In this document: positions 36,601 to 44,897 of the stretch, one piece after another
How the letters are laid out: each line of letters starts with the position of its first letter
Position numbering within the stretch: the stretch's first letter is position 1
NCBI GenBank assembly: GCA_016714565.1
Contig: JADKDM010000038.1
Coordinates: 186,001 to 250,000, forward strand
Length of the DNA stretch: 64,000 nucleotides
Reading direction: 5' to 3'
Source of the DNA: Candidatus Villigracilis propinquus
Lineage (GTDB): Bacteria > Chloroflexota > Anaerolineae > Anaerolineales > Villigracilaceae
Notes under the pieces: generated by a model
Seen by the model: the letters and a program-made list of their open reading frames with translations, nothing else
What the model was told of the DNA's origin: nothing
Databases searched by the model: none
Position numbers and translations under genes: made by a program

Positions 36601-37461
36601 GTCAATACGGAGACCCACACGCAGGGCAGGTTGGGCGATGGCGCTGACCAATTCCTCTGGCTGCATCGCGCCGATCTGCCTGAATTGTTTACTGAGCAAT
36701 TCGTTTAGTTGTGGGTAGGTGGCGCAGTTCGAGACAAAGTCCGAGCGCATGGAAAATAGGATGATCACGCGTCCACTTTCGACTGTGGCGGCATGGGTCA
36801 ATAAATTGAGAAATGCAAAACGCTCTTCTTCGTTGTTGATTTGTGTGAAAACTTCTTCGAACTGGTCAATGAAGAGCACGAAACGTTGATTCTTATTTTC
36901 CGACAAAGCTGCTTCCACACACTCGTGTACCACCTTGACCTGATCCACATGTTGGCGGAAATAATTTCCCAATTCAGGTGATTTCAAACGCGAGAATGCA
37001 TTCGCTAAAGCTTCAAGCGGGTCGCGTCCCGGTTTCATGGTCGCGTACAGCCAGCGCTCACTGCCTTTGATGGCTCCCTGCTTTAAGGCATGGATCAATC
37101 CCGCGCGTACCAGTGATGACTTTCCGCTACCTGATGGACCCGTGACGAATACTGTCCGCGAGTCCTTTACGCGGCTGATGAGATCATCCACCAATTTCTC
37201 GCGCCCGAAGAATAACTCGGCATCTTCTTCTTCGAAGACATCGAGTCCCTTGTAGGGAGAGCGTCCGTCAAATGGCTTGGGTTGGAAGGTAGATTGGATA
37301 TGGGTGATCAGAACGGCGACCTGCTCTGAGGTATACCCCATCACATTGCCGATGTGGATGTTTCCGCTGATGTCACCGCCCGCAGAGATATTTCCAACGG
37401 CGATGCTGTTGTTCTCCGCATTAACGCCTGATTTTTTGGTCTCGCCGTTTTGCTCGGTCAT
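33679..37461 (-). CDS. nSTAND1 NTPase with transmembrane helix and 14 WD40 repeats (paralog C)
   Basis: A 1260-residue protein. The glycine-rich motif (residues 19-40) and SEQVAVLITHIQSTFQ helix lead to the nSTAND1 NTPase with FFGREKL, Walker A GPSGSGKSS (108-116) and Walker B FVLFIDQFEEVF (about 194-205). Residues about 148-192 are replaced by a sequence unrelated to B and D. A winged-helix region and RQKRRR precede one membrane helix (ALVSGISVIFVLLIAAVIVF, about 510-530). An E/Q-rich stalk and 14 diverged WD40 repeats follow. The tail lacks the Cys motif of A, B and D. The same topology is predicted: NTPase in, WD40 out. ATG 37461 lies 15 bases after paralog D. It is a receptor-like switch; ligand and effector are unknown. 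Confidence 0.86.
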   Translation of the reverse strand: MTEQNGETKKSGVNAENNSIAVGNISAGGDISGNIHIGNVMGYTSEQVAVLITHIQSTFQPKPFDGRSPYKGLDVFEEEDAELFFGREKLVDDLISRVKDSRTVFVTGPSGSGKSSLVRAGLIHALKQGAIKGSERWLYATMKPGRDPLEALANAFSRLKSPELGNYFRQHVDQVKVVHECVEAALSENKNQRFVLFIDQFEEVFTQINNEEERFAFLNLLTHAATVESGRVIILFSMRSDFVSNCATYPQLNELLSKQFRQIGAMQPEELVSAIAQPALRVGLRIDPDLIAQIINEMKGEPGALPLMQFALKDLFDSQQEKSGVIALTLNDYLQRGGIHKALERHADDSFSKLSKSEQELARSIFSGLIEIGRGTQDTKRTALFDELVPANTKATEVEAIVQKLADARLITTDEQAGKETVTISHEKLIDAWPWLKKLVNENRDVIALQNEITSDAKEWDGHKRDSSYLYTGGRLANVHEQVNAKKLVLNGTASDFVDTGLVRQKRRRIALVSGISVIFVLLIAAVIVFARLTKEAQKQSQIAQEQSQIAQARADELKNLAIVEQANNAIQDHNPDLAIALAIHTVKGENPPEKAYASLLDAAYIHLSRNSYTVCQQSGDESAWVTAVDISADNRTVAIGCSSNDMSKVYILDLFTDNIEAEWFYSAWLYDLAFSPDGKSILTGYSDRKAILWSRDGVLIHALENHDGKVSAVTFSPDGTLALTGSYDKSINLWDIATGKLLGKQSNLTGKITSLEFSPKGGKAVFGDDDGNVSVWDYEKDRIYYSIFSEKHSSFVLSAGFSSDGLKIISSSADSTIAIWSFGDYLSRERVLDISKSYPGIWVKSVEYFQDDTKMLTALSNGLILLWDVRSMQVIQILEGHLAEIDRLSISSDETFAISGARDGTIRLWDLEPFKSQIIISDNGYETNSIILNGDNSHLFGGTANGYVNIWNIKSSKLMSSWQPYPETVSIPEITLSPDETSLITIGTNGTAILWDIASHKSIWQFSKPGDNARSVDINDEGTQAILGYVSGELTLIDLKTGQLTCTLTGHTNAVNSVRFSPDGKFAASGSNDYTVILWNILTCQKEKVLYEHDGWVMALKFSPNGKIIASASADSTIILWNLDTQQQLYRLQLPNIGVNPGLDAFVLSIDFSADGHLLSSGYANGNVAIWSVTNGILLRKYISSPAKTCQYGVRCYWVLSTKFSPSGDTLWISMSDGQILAWPLIPAFNSLELQEWLTKNRYIRELTEKEREAYEIRE

Positions 37462-37476
37462 CTTTGAGTTCCTGTC

Positions 37477-40400
37477 TTACCCCCGTGTCTTGCGCCATAA
37501 CCAGGGGATTGATTTGTAGAGTATCCACATGATGAAAATGAATAACACCATGACTGTCAACAAAAGGGCGAGAAAGATTGCGCGACCTTTCCACGTAATG
37601 AGGACCGTGGATATATCCCCAGATTTGAGTGAGTTGAGTGGATCTAAATTTACTGTGGGATTATACAAATTGGAACAGGCAGGCCGGTAAATATAAAGCC
37701 AGCCTTGAGAATCAAGCCATTCCTGTAAGGTCAAGTTTCTGATGATTTTGTTGCAAAAGTCTTTACCAATCAGATCAGTCCTGAGAATGTCGATTGTGCC
37801 ATCGGCTGAATCCGAAGCCAGTTGTCCATTGGGGGACCAGGCCACGCTGCTGACCGAGCCTGGATGTCCTTTAAAGGTTTGAGCGGGCTGACCGGTTTTG
37901 AGATCCCAAAGGATAACGGTACCATCGTCTGAGCCCGAAGCCAGTTGTCCATTGGTGGACCAGGCTACGCTCCTGACCAACTGCGTATGTCCCTTGAGGA
38001 TTTGGGCGGGTCGACCGGTCTTAATATCCCAAAGGATCACGGTGCCGTCTTTTGAACCCGAAGCCAGTTGTCCATCGGGAGACCAGGCCACGGTAGCGAC
38101 CCAGCCTGTAGATGCTGTCAGAATTTGAGCTGGCTGACCGGTTTCGATATCCCAGACAATCACAGTGCCATCATCTGAGCCCGAAGCCAGTTGTCCATCG
38201 GGAGACCAGGCTACACTGTTAACATTAAGAGTATGTCCTCTCAGAATTTGAGCGGGTAGACCGGTTTTGAGATCCCAGAGGATCACGGTGTAATCCCATG
38301 AACCCGAAGCCAGTTGTCCATCGGGTGACCAAGCCACGCTGTTGACATTATCAGTATGTCCTCTCAGAACTTGAGCAGGTTGACCGGTTTCGAGATCCCA
38401 AACGATTACGGTGCCATCGAATGAACCTGAAGCCAGTTGTCCAGCAGGGGACCAGGCTACAGGTTTGACAGTATCAGCATGTCCTTTCAGGTTTTGAGCG
38501 GGTTGACCTGCTTTGAGATCCCAGAGGATTACAGTGCCATCGAATGAACCTGAAGCCAATTGCCCAGTGGGGGACCAAGCCATTTTGGAAGCGAATAAGG
38601 GGTCGTTGTATGTGTGTGGCTTGAGGGTCTGAGCGGGTTGATCGGTTTTGAGATTCCATAGGATGACGGTGTTATCGTCTGAGGCCGAAGCCAGTTGTCC
38701 ATCGGGTGACCAGGCCACGCTGTTGACTATATTCGTATGTCCCTTGATGATTTGGGAGGGCTGACCGGTTTTGAGATCCCAGAGGGTCACGGTACCATCG
38801 TCTGAACCCGAAGCCAGTTGTCCCTCAGCAGACCAGGCAACGCTGTAGACAAAGCCTGTATATCCGATCAGAGTTTGAGCGGGTTTACCAGTTTTGAGAT
38901 CCCAGATGGATACGGTGGCATCGTGTGAACCCGAAGCCAGTTGCCCATCAGGGGACCAGGCTACGCTGTTAACAGAGGCTGTATGTCCCGTGAGGGTTTG
39001 AGCGGGTTGGCCTGTTTTGAGATCCCATAGGATCACGGTACCATCGCCTGAACCTGAAGCCAGTTGTCCGTTGGGGGACCAGGCCACGCTGTATACAGAG
39101 GAGGTATGTCCAGTGAGGGTTTGAGCGGGTTGACCGGTTTTGAGATCCCAGAGGATCACGGTGCCATCGTCTGAACCCGAAGCCAGTTGTCCATCGGGGG
39201 ACCAGGCCACGCTGTAGACAGAGGAGGTATGTCCAGTGAGGGTTTGAGCGGGTTGACCGGTTTTGAGATCCCAGAGGATCACAGTGCCATCGTCTGAACC
39301 CGAAGCCAGTTGTCCATCGAGAGACCAGGCCACGCTGTAGACAGAGGATGTATGTCCAGTGAGGGTTTGAGCGGGTTGACCGGTTTTGAGATCCCAGAGG
39401 ATCACAGTGCCATCGGCTGAACCCGAAGCCAGTTGCCCATCGAGGGACCAGGCCACGCTGTAGACAGAGGAGCTATATCCATATAATGCTTTTCCCAGAG
39501 CAAAGTTTTTATATGGAATCTGGCGTAAGACCAAATCCGCGGCATCATTTTTGTGGATCTGGTTTGATTGATAGGCATAGAGCAAAGCAGTGTTGTAATT
39601 TTGTTCCGCGAAGGCGGCTTGGGCTTGAGAACCAAGCTGTTGTGCGCGTGAGATATTGAGTTGAACGAGCGAAACGATAAGTAATACCAGAACAACCGCT
39701 GAAAAACTGACCAATCCTGTAAATATCCCGCGGCGTGTGCGTTGGCGCTGCAGGCGGGCACGGTCTTCAGTTTGAATGGCGGTTTGCAAAAATACTTTAG
39801 CCGTTCCGCTCAAGTTCAGGTTTTTTGTTTTTTCCCGTGCGATTGCCAACCGTGCTCCGCTATACAGATAACTTGCATCACGCTGATGTTCTTCGTCCCA
39901 TTCCACGGCATTTTCTGAGATTTCATTTTTCAAGGCGATCACATCGCCGTTTTCAATCACCAGCTTCTTCAACCAGGACCAGGCATCGAGCAGCTTCTCA
40001 TGTGAGATCGTGACGGTATCCCTGCCGTCCTGCTCATTGGTTATGATCAGGCGCGCATCCGCCAGTTTTTGCACAATGATTTCCACATCCTCATCTTTTG
40101 CATCCGTTGGGACAAGTTCCGTAAATAATGCGGTGCGGCGCGTAGCCTGTCTATCGCGCCCGATTTCAATCAGTCCGCTAAAAATGAAGCGCGCCAACTC
40201 CTGGGAGCGTGCCAATTCCTGTTCGTTGTTTCCTAACTTTGCAAAGGCCGCATCGGCATGGCGTTCGAGTGATTTTTGTATGCCGCCGCGCTGCAGGTAA
40301 TCATTGAGCGTTAGTGCGAACATCCCGCCCTGGGCCTGCCTCGCTTCGAATAAATCTTTCAGGGCAAATTGCATCAAAGGTAGTGACCCCGGTTCGCTTT

Positions 40401-41298
40401 TCATGTCACTGATGATCTGCGCGATCAGATCGGGGTCGATCTGCAGCCCCACGCGCAGGGCTGGCTGCGCAATGGCGCTCACCAATTCCTCTGGCTGCAT
40501 CGCGCCGATCTGTACGAACTGTTGATTGAGGAGTGCGTTGAGTTGTGGGTAGGTGGCGCAGTTCGAAACGAAGTCTGAGCGCATGGAGAACAGGATGATG
40601 ACACGTCCGCTCTCGATGGTGGCGGCATGAGTTAGCAAATTGAGAAAGGCAATACGTTCTTCTTCTTTTCTAATTTGTGTGAAGACTTCTTCGAATTGGT
40701 CAATGAAGAGAACAAGGCGTTTATCACGTCCCTCTTTTAAGGCGATCTCGCACCAACGCGCGAAGATAGTTGCGTCCTTCATTGCCTTGGTGCGGATTTC
40801 GTCTTCTGGGTTGGTTGAACTTGCCAGGCTGGAAACCACCCGTCCGAGGTCACCGATTGGGTCACGTCCCGGCTTCATGGTCGCATACAGCCAGCGTTCA
40901 CTATCTTCTAGACCTCCCTGCTTTAATGCATGGATCAATCCTGCCCTTACAAGCGATGACTTTCCGCTTCCAGACGGACCGGTAACGAATACTGTCCGAG
41001 AGTCCTTTACGCGGCTGACGAGATCAGCCACCAATTTCTCGCGCCCGAAGAACAACTCGGCATCCTCTTCCTCGAAGACATCGAGTCCCTTGTAGGGACA
41101 GCGTCCGTCAAATGGTTTGGGTTGGAAGGTGGATTGGATTTGAGTAACGAGAACAGATACTTGCTCGGCAGTGAATCCGGTAGTATTCCCAATCGTGATA
41201 CTGCCTTTGACGTCACCACCCACAGAAATACTTCCCACCGCGATGCTGTTAGCTTCGGCGTTGACGTCTGGTTTTTCGGGCTTTTCCTGATTAGACAT
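37477..41298 (-). CDS. nSTAND1 NTPase with two membrane helices and 14 near-identical WD40 repeats (paralog D)
   Basis: A 1273-residue protein, first gene of the operon. Glycine-rich motif (VGSISVGGDVKGSITIGN), nSTAND1 NTPase with Walker A GPSGSGKSS (107-115) and Walker B LVLFIDQFEEVF, and a small internal duplication ELARSQELAR. Basic residues (RQRTRRG) precede a membrane helix at about 521-546. Fourteen WD40 repeats of about 41 residues follow; many differ at only a few sites (SVAWSPDGQLASGSDDGT core). The FCNKIIRNLTLQEW tail leads to a second membrane helix (about 1236-1258) and a basic WRKTRG end. Two helices place the propellers outside with both ends inside. The nearly uniform repeats suggest recent expansion or gene conversion. 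ATG 41298 is a clear start. Confidence 0.88.
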   Translation of the reverse strand: MSNQEKPEKPDVNAEANSIAVGSISVGGDVKGSITIGNTTGFTAEQVSVLVTQIQSTFQPKPFDGRCPYKGLDVFEEEDAELFFGREKLVADLVSRVKDSRTVFVTGPSGSGKSSLVRAGLIHALKQGGLEDSERWLYATMKPGRDPIGDLGRVVSSLASSTNPEDEIRTKAMKDATIFARWCEIALKEGRDKRLVLFIDQFEEVFTQIRKEEERIAFLNLLTHAATIESGRVIILFSMRSDFVSNCATYPQLNALLNQQFVQIGAMQPEELVSAIAQPALRVGLQIDPDLIAQIISDMKSEPGSLPLMQFALKDLFEARQAQGGMFALTLNDYLQRGGIQKSLERHADAAFAKLGNNEQELARSQELARFIFSGLIEIGRDRQATRRTALFTELVPTDAKDEDVEIIVQKLADARLIITNEQDGRDTVTISHEKLLDAWSWLKKLVIENGDVIALKNEISENAVEWDEEHQRDASYLYSGARLAIAREKTKNLNLSGTAKVFLQTAIQTEDRARLQRQRTRRGIFTGLVSFSAVVLVLLIVSLVQLNISRAQQLGSQAQAAFAEQNYNTALLYAYQSNQIHKNDAADLVLRQIPYKNFALGKALYGYSSSVYSVAWSLDGQLASGSADGTVILWDLKTGQPAQTLTGHTSSVYSVAWSLDGQLASGSDDGTVILWDLKTGQPAQTLTGHTSSVYSVAWSPDGQLASGSDDGTVILWDLKTGQPAQTLTGHTSSVYSVAWSPNGQLASGSGDGTVILWDLKTGQPAQTLTGHTASVNSVAWSPDGQLASGSHDATVSIWDLKTGKPAQTLIGYTGFVYSVAWSAEGQLASGSDDGTVTLWDLKTGQPSQIIKGHTNIVNSVAWSPDGQLASASDDNTVILWNLKTDQPAQTLKPHTYNDPLFASKMAWSPTGQLASGSFDGTVILWDLKAGQPAQNLKGHADTVKPVAWSPAGQLASGSFDGTVIVWDLETGQPAQVLRGHTDNVNSVAWSPDGQLASGSWDYTVILWDLKTGLPAQILRGHTLNVNSVAWSPDGQLASGSDDGTVIVWDIETGQPAQILTASTGWVATVAWSPDGQLASGSKDGTVILWDIKTGRPAQILKGHTQLVRSVAWSTNGQLASGSDDGTVILWDLKTGQPAQTFKGHPGSVSSVAWSPNGQLASDSADGTIDILRTDLIGKDFCNKIIRNLTLQEWLDSQGWLYIYRPACSNLYNPTVNLDPLNSLKSGDISTVLITWKGRAIFLALLLTVMVLFIFIMWILYKSIPWLWRKTRG
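37780..39480 (-). repeat. 123-bp DNA repeats encoding WD40 units
   Basis: Fourteen units of about 123 bp. The word GA(G/T)GTATGTCC starts at 39101, 39224 and 39347, exactly 123 bp apart, and the units there are almost identical at the DNA level, synonymous sites included. Units further towards 37800 are more diverged but keep the same period, with one unit slightly longer near 38600. Confidence 0.9.
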
Positions 41299-41806
41299 GA
41301 GGCGACTCCCATTCTCTTGATTGCATTGGGTAACACTATATCTTTACCGCGGATTGTATTCGAAAGGTTTTGCTGTCTATTCTATTGGATGTATATTAGC
41401 TCTTGAAGCATGCTTCTGTCAATTTCCCTACATAGTACCCAGCCGCCCTAATCGGATTCTTTACTTATCCTATAAAATTTCATAAATTATAACCCTGTAA
41501 ATGCTGCGCGGCTTCGTTTGTGTGACGATATAATCGAAGAACAAAAGACCTCTTCACTACCTTACAAACCACCATTTTTCGTCACACCTGTACTGGCGTA
41601 CTGTGCCAGGGAGCGTCGGTCGCAACGCGCGCGCTCCCTCACGTCGTCCCGATGTTGTACCGGGAGAGCGACATATACCGGACTTTGGAAAAGCCATGAT
41701 TTCAGTATGTAATTCAATCGACAAAACCACATCACTGGTCTATACTTAATCGTCAGCCAAACAATCAGCCAAAAGTTTTCAACCTCAGAAAGTCGATATT
41801 GATCTC
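41299..41806. repeat. 508-bp divergent intergenic region with a REP-like repeat
   Basis: No gene is seen here. Bases 41607-41672 carry the REP-like family (AGGGAGCG, then ACGTCGTCCCGATGT, then CGGGAGAGCGACAT), in opposite orientation to the copy at 18291. The operon promoter for the nSTAND genes must lie in 41299-41500, but I cannot place a convincing -35/-10 pair. Confidence 0.6.
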
Positions 41807-42667
41807 ATGAAATTATCTCAGGACGAACTACATATACTAATCAATAACAATGAAATAAAAGACCTAAGTAAGCTTGACTTGAGCGAAGCCGATCTTGCAA
41901 ATGCAAACCTAAGCAGCGCTAATCTGAGCGATATTAATCTGAGCAACGCAGACCTAACGGACGCAGACCTAAGTAAAGCGGACCTGAGACGCGCCAACCT
42001 GCGTGGCGCAGACCTGCGCAGAGCTAATTTGAATAAAGCCAATCTGCACCAATCGAACCTGAGCGGTGCCAGATTGATCAGTGCAGACCTGGTTGATGCA
42101 GACATGATCGACACCAGGTTGATCGGCGCCAAGCTGAATGACGCCAACCTCAGCAAAGCAGACCTGATCGGTGCAGACCTGAGCAAAGCAGATCTAAGCG
42201 GGGCCAAACTCATCGGTGCCAATCTGAGCAGGACCGACCTCAGCGGCACGAAGCTAATCCGTGCCGATCTAAGTGGAACCGACTTGCGCGGGGCAAACCT
42301 GATCGGTGCCTTCTTGAGCAATGCCAATTTGAGCGGCGCCAAACTGAACAATGTTGACTTGCGTTGGGTCAATTTGAGCAAATCCAATTTGAGTGGAGCA
42401 GATCTGAGCGGCACAAAATTGGTTGCAGCCGACTTAAGTGAAGCCGACCTGACCGAATCCAAATTGGGCAAAGCCGACTTAAGCGAAGCGAATCTAACAG
42501 GCGCCAATCTGAACAAAGCAGACCTGAGTGAGACAAAACTATTTGGCACTGACCTAAGCGGTGCGAACATGCGCTGGGCTAAACTGACCGAGGCCGTTTA
42601 TACACGCAATACAATTTTCCCCAATGGGTTTGATCCCAGGGCGGCTGGAGCGATACTTAAGGCTTGA
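41807..42667 (+). CDS. pentapeptide-repeat protein
   Basis: A 286-residue protein made almost wholly of A(D/N)LSx-type pentapeptide repeats (residues about 20-260: LANANLSSANLSD, DLSKADLRRANLR and so on), giving a right-handed quadrilateral beta-helix of some 45 coils. It ends TIFPNGFDPRAAGAILKA, a common end cap in such proteins. A short N-terminal helix (SQDELHILINNNE) precedes the repeats. There is no signal peptide. Some relatives protect gyrase by mimicking DNA; others have no known role. It lies divergent from the nSTAND operon. Confidence 0.88.
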   Translation: MKLSQDELHILINNNEIKDLSKLDLSEADLANANLSSANLSDINLSNADLTDADLSKADLRRANLRGADLRRANLNKANLHQSNLSGARLISADLVDADMIDTRLIGAKLNDANLSKADLIGADLSKADLSGAKLIGANLSRTDLSGTKLIRADLSGTDLRGANLIGAFLSNANLSGAKLNNVDLRWVNLSKSNLSGADLSGTKLVAADLSEADLTESKLGKADLSEANLTGANLNKADLSETKLFGTDLSGANMRWAKLTEAVYTRNTIFPNGFDPRAAGAILKA

Positions 42668-42899
42668 AATGGAAGCACTCAAAGGTTGTTGTAATTATGC
42701 TCAAAGCCGCCGTCCTCACCGGCGTTCTGTAAGCACATCCTTCGCCGGTGAGGGTGAAGGTAGCAATCTCATCCACTTACTTTAGCGCACCCCTTGAAAT
42801 AAAAATCCATTGCAAGTTATCCGCTGGGATATAATCGTTCCTTATAAAAGCAATGGAGCACATACCCAATTCTCAGGATTATCTTTTTCAGGGGATCAA

Positions 42900-44696
42900 A
42901 TGACAAAATCTCTGGCTCTATCCAAAACAGATTACAAGATCGCGCGAAGCTGCCTGACCAAACTCTATTATCGTTTGCGCAAATACCCATCAAACGTGGA
43001 TGGCGATGAGTACATGGAACTGTTGGCGCAAGACGGATACATGATCGGCGCAATCGCCAGCCTTCTTTTTCCTGATGCCGTTCTTGTGGATGAACCAGAC
43101 CATGACAAAGCCGTACAACTTACACATCAATATTTTCAACAGGAAAATGTAACCCTGCTTGAAGCTGCCTTCGAGAGCGGGGGGAAATTCTCCCGTCCTG
43201 ATATTCTCATCAAACAGGGCGACCACCTGACCCTGATCGAAGTCAAAGCAAAATCCTTCGACTCTTCCAAAGATAGCATCCTCCGAAATAAAAAAGGCGG
43301 CATCATCCCGGAATGGCTGCCCTATCTCGAAGACATCACTTTTCAAGCCATCATCCTGCGCGAACTTTTCCCAGCGTCCACGCTCACATGTGAGTTGATG
43401 ATGCCGGATAAATCCCGCACCACATCGATCAACAATCTGCATTCGCTTTTCGCACTCAACCTGATTAAAGAAGATGACAGCGGCTACCCGCGAGCACGTT
43501 TCACTTTTACCGGGGATGTGGAATTGCTGCGCGAAAATCATTTCCTCACCCGCCTCAACGTGGACCTGGAAGCTGGTGAGCTGACCCCTGAAGTTTCATC
43601 CGCCGCTGCTGCATTTTTCAAAAGCATGAACCCGCTGACGAAGATCCCCACTCCGATCTCGTTTGCATGCAAAGACTGTGAATATCGAGTCGCAGAAGAT
43701 GAAGCGCCAAACGGATTCCGCGAATGCTGGGGAGAGCTGGCAGACCCCAAGCCTCATCTACTGGACTTGTACCACGGTGGAACCGTGAAAGCCGTTAACG
43801 AATTGATCAGTTCCGGCAAAGCAGGGCTCTTCGATCTTTCCGAATCAGTTCTCGGGAAGAAAAATGGTTCGATGGGAACAATAGCCAGCCGTCAGTTAAT
43901 TCAGATGCGCCACACCAAAGACAACACCGAGTGGATCGATCCCGCGCTGGGCAATATCCTCGCATCCCATTCCTATCCACTTCACTTCATTGACTTTGAG
44001 ACCTCTGCTCTGGCTGTCCCCTACCATGCCGGGATGAAACCCTTTGAAAATGTGGCGTTTCAGTGGAGCTGCCACACCATCACAGCGCCGGGTGCTGAAC
44101 CCAAACATGCGGAATGGATCAATACACGGGAAACTTTCCCAAACTTTGCCTTCGCCGAATCGCTGATGGATTACCTCGGACGGGGCGGCACAGTATTCAC
44201 TTGGGCAAAGCATGAGAACACCATTCTAAAAGGCGCCCTGGATCAAATGGAAGGGCAGCATAAAAACGCAGCATTGAAAGACTGGCTGGAGTGGATGACC
44301 GATTCGCGCATGGTGGATATGAATCAAATGACTCTGGATCATTATTTCCACCCGGTGATGAAAGGCAGGACATCCATCAAAAAAGTACTGGATGCCATCT
44401 GGCGGGCGAACCCGTCTCTACGCAGCCACTTCCCTGAATACGTGAAGGAGGAAAATGGCGAGATGCTTAGTCCGTATAAATCCCTGCCGCCCTTGACGAT
44501 CGCTGGAAGGGACGTTGTTGTCAATGAAGGCACAGGCGCGATCCGGGCGTATCAGTCCATGCTGTATGGGCCGCAGAAATCGGATCCGGACATTCGTGAT
44601 CAATGGAAGAATTTACTTTTGCAATACTGCAAGTTGGACACGCTGGCGATGGTGATGATCCACTGGCATTGGAGCGAAAAATTGCAGGTTTTGTAA
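42900..44696 (+). CDS. DUF2779 protein with PD-(D/E)XK-like and exonuclease-like domains
   Basis: A 598-residue protein. The N-terminal half has a Cas4/RecB-type core (KFSRPDILIKQ, then LTLIEVKAKS, i.e. D...ExK) and Cys pairs (FACKDCEYRV, RECWG) that could hold an iron-sulfur cluster as in Cas4. The C-terminal half is DUF2779 with HFIDFETSALAVP, an acidic motif of DEDD exonucleases, and CKLDTLAMVMIHWHW near the end. It is probably a DNA nuclease in repair or defence, but the substrate is unknown. ATG 42900 is preferred because AGGGGA lies just ahead; an in-frame start at 42810 has no such signal. It stands alone. Confidence 0.82.
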   Translation: MTKSLALSKTDYKIARSCLTKLYYRLRKYPSNVDGDEYMELLAQDGYMIGAIASLLFPDAVLVDEPDHDKAVQLTHQYFQQENVTLLEAAFESGGKFSRPDILIKQGDHLTLIEVKAKSFDSSKDSILRNKKGGIIPEWLPYLEDITFQAIILRELFPASTLTCELMMPDKSRTTSINNLHSLFALNLIKEDDSGYPRARFTFTGDVELLRENHFLTRLNVDLEAGELTPEVSSAAAAFFKSMNPLTKIPTPISFACKDCEYRVAEDEAPNGFRECWGELADPKPHLLDLYHGGTVKAVNELISSGKAGLFDLSESVLGKKNGSMGTIASRQLIQMRHTKDNTEWIDPALGNILASHSYPLHFIDFETSALAVPYHAGMKPFENVAFQWSCHTITAPGAEPKHAEWINTRETFPNFAFAESLMDYLGRGGTVFTWAKHENTILKGALDQMEGQHKNAALKDWLEWMTDSRMVDMNQMTLDHYFHPVMKGRTSIKKVLDAIWRANPSLRSHFPEYVKEENGEMLSPYKSLPPLTIAGRDVVVNEGTGAIRAYQSMLYGPQKSDPDIRDQWKNLLLQYCKLDTLAMVMIHWHWSEKLQVL

Positions 44697-44897
44697 AAAA
44701 GGGGAATTTCAAGGGCTAGGTGATTCATCGAGAATTATTTTATTCACATAAAACCAAATTGGCCCGGCGGTACAGTCTGTTCGGCGTAAACCTCTTTTGT
44801 TACCTTTGTATTGCAAGTTCCGAAAGGGCGCGTTTGCCAAATCCAGTTCCGCCTATCAAAACCATTGACCATATCAATAATTACTACATTCACAGGT

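Noticed and set aside
23861..41298. Known Avs-type antiphage STAND system
   Set aside because: No N-terminal nuclease, protease or other effector is seen, and the sensor is WD40 rather than TPR; an nSTAND1 receptor family fits better.
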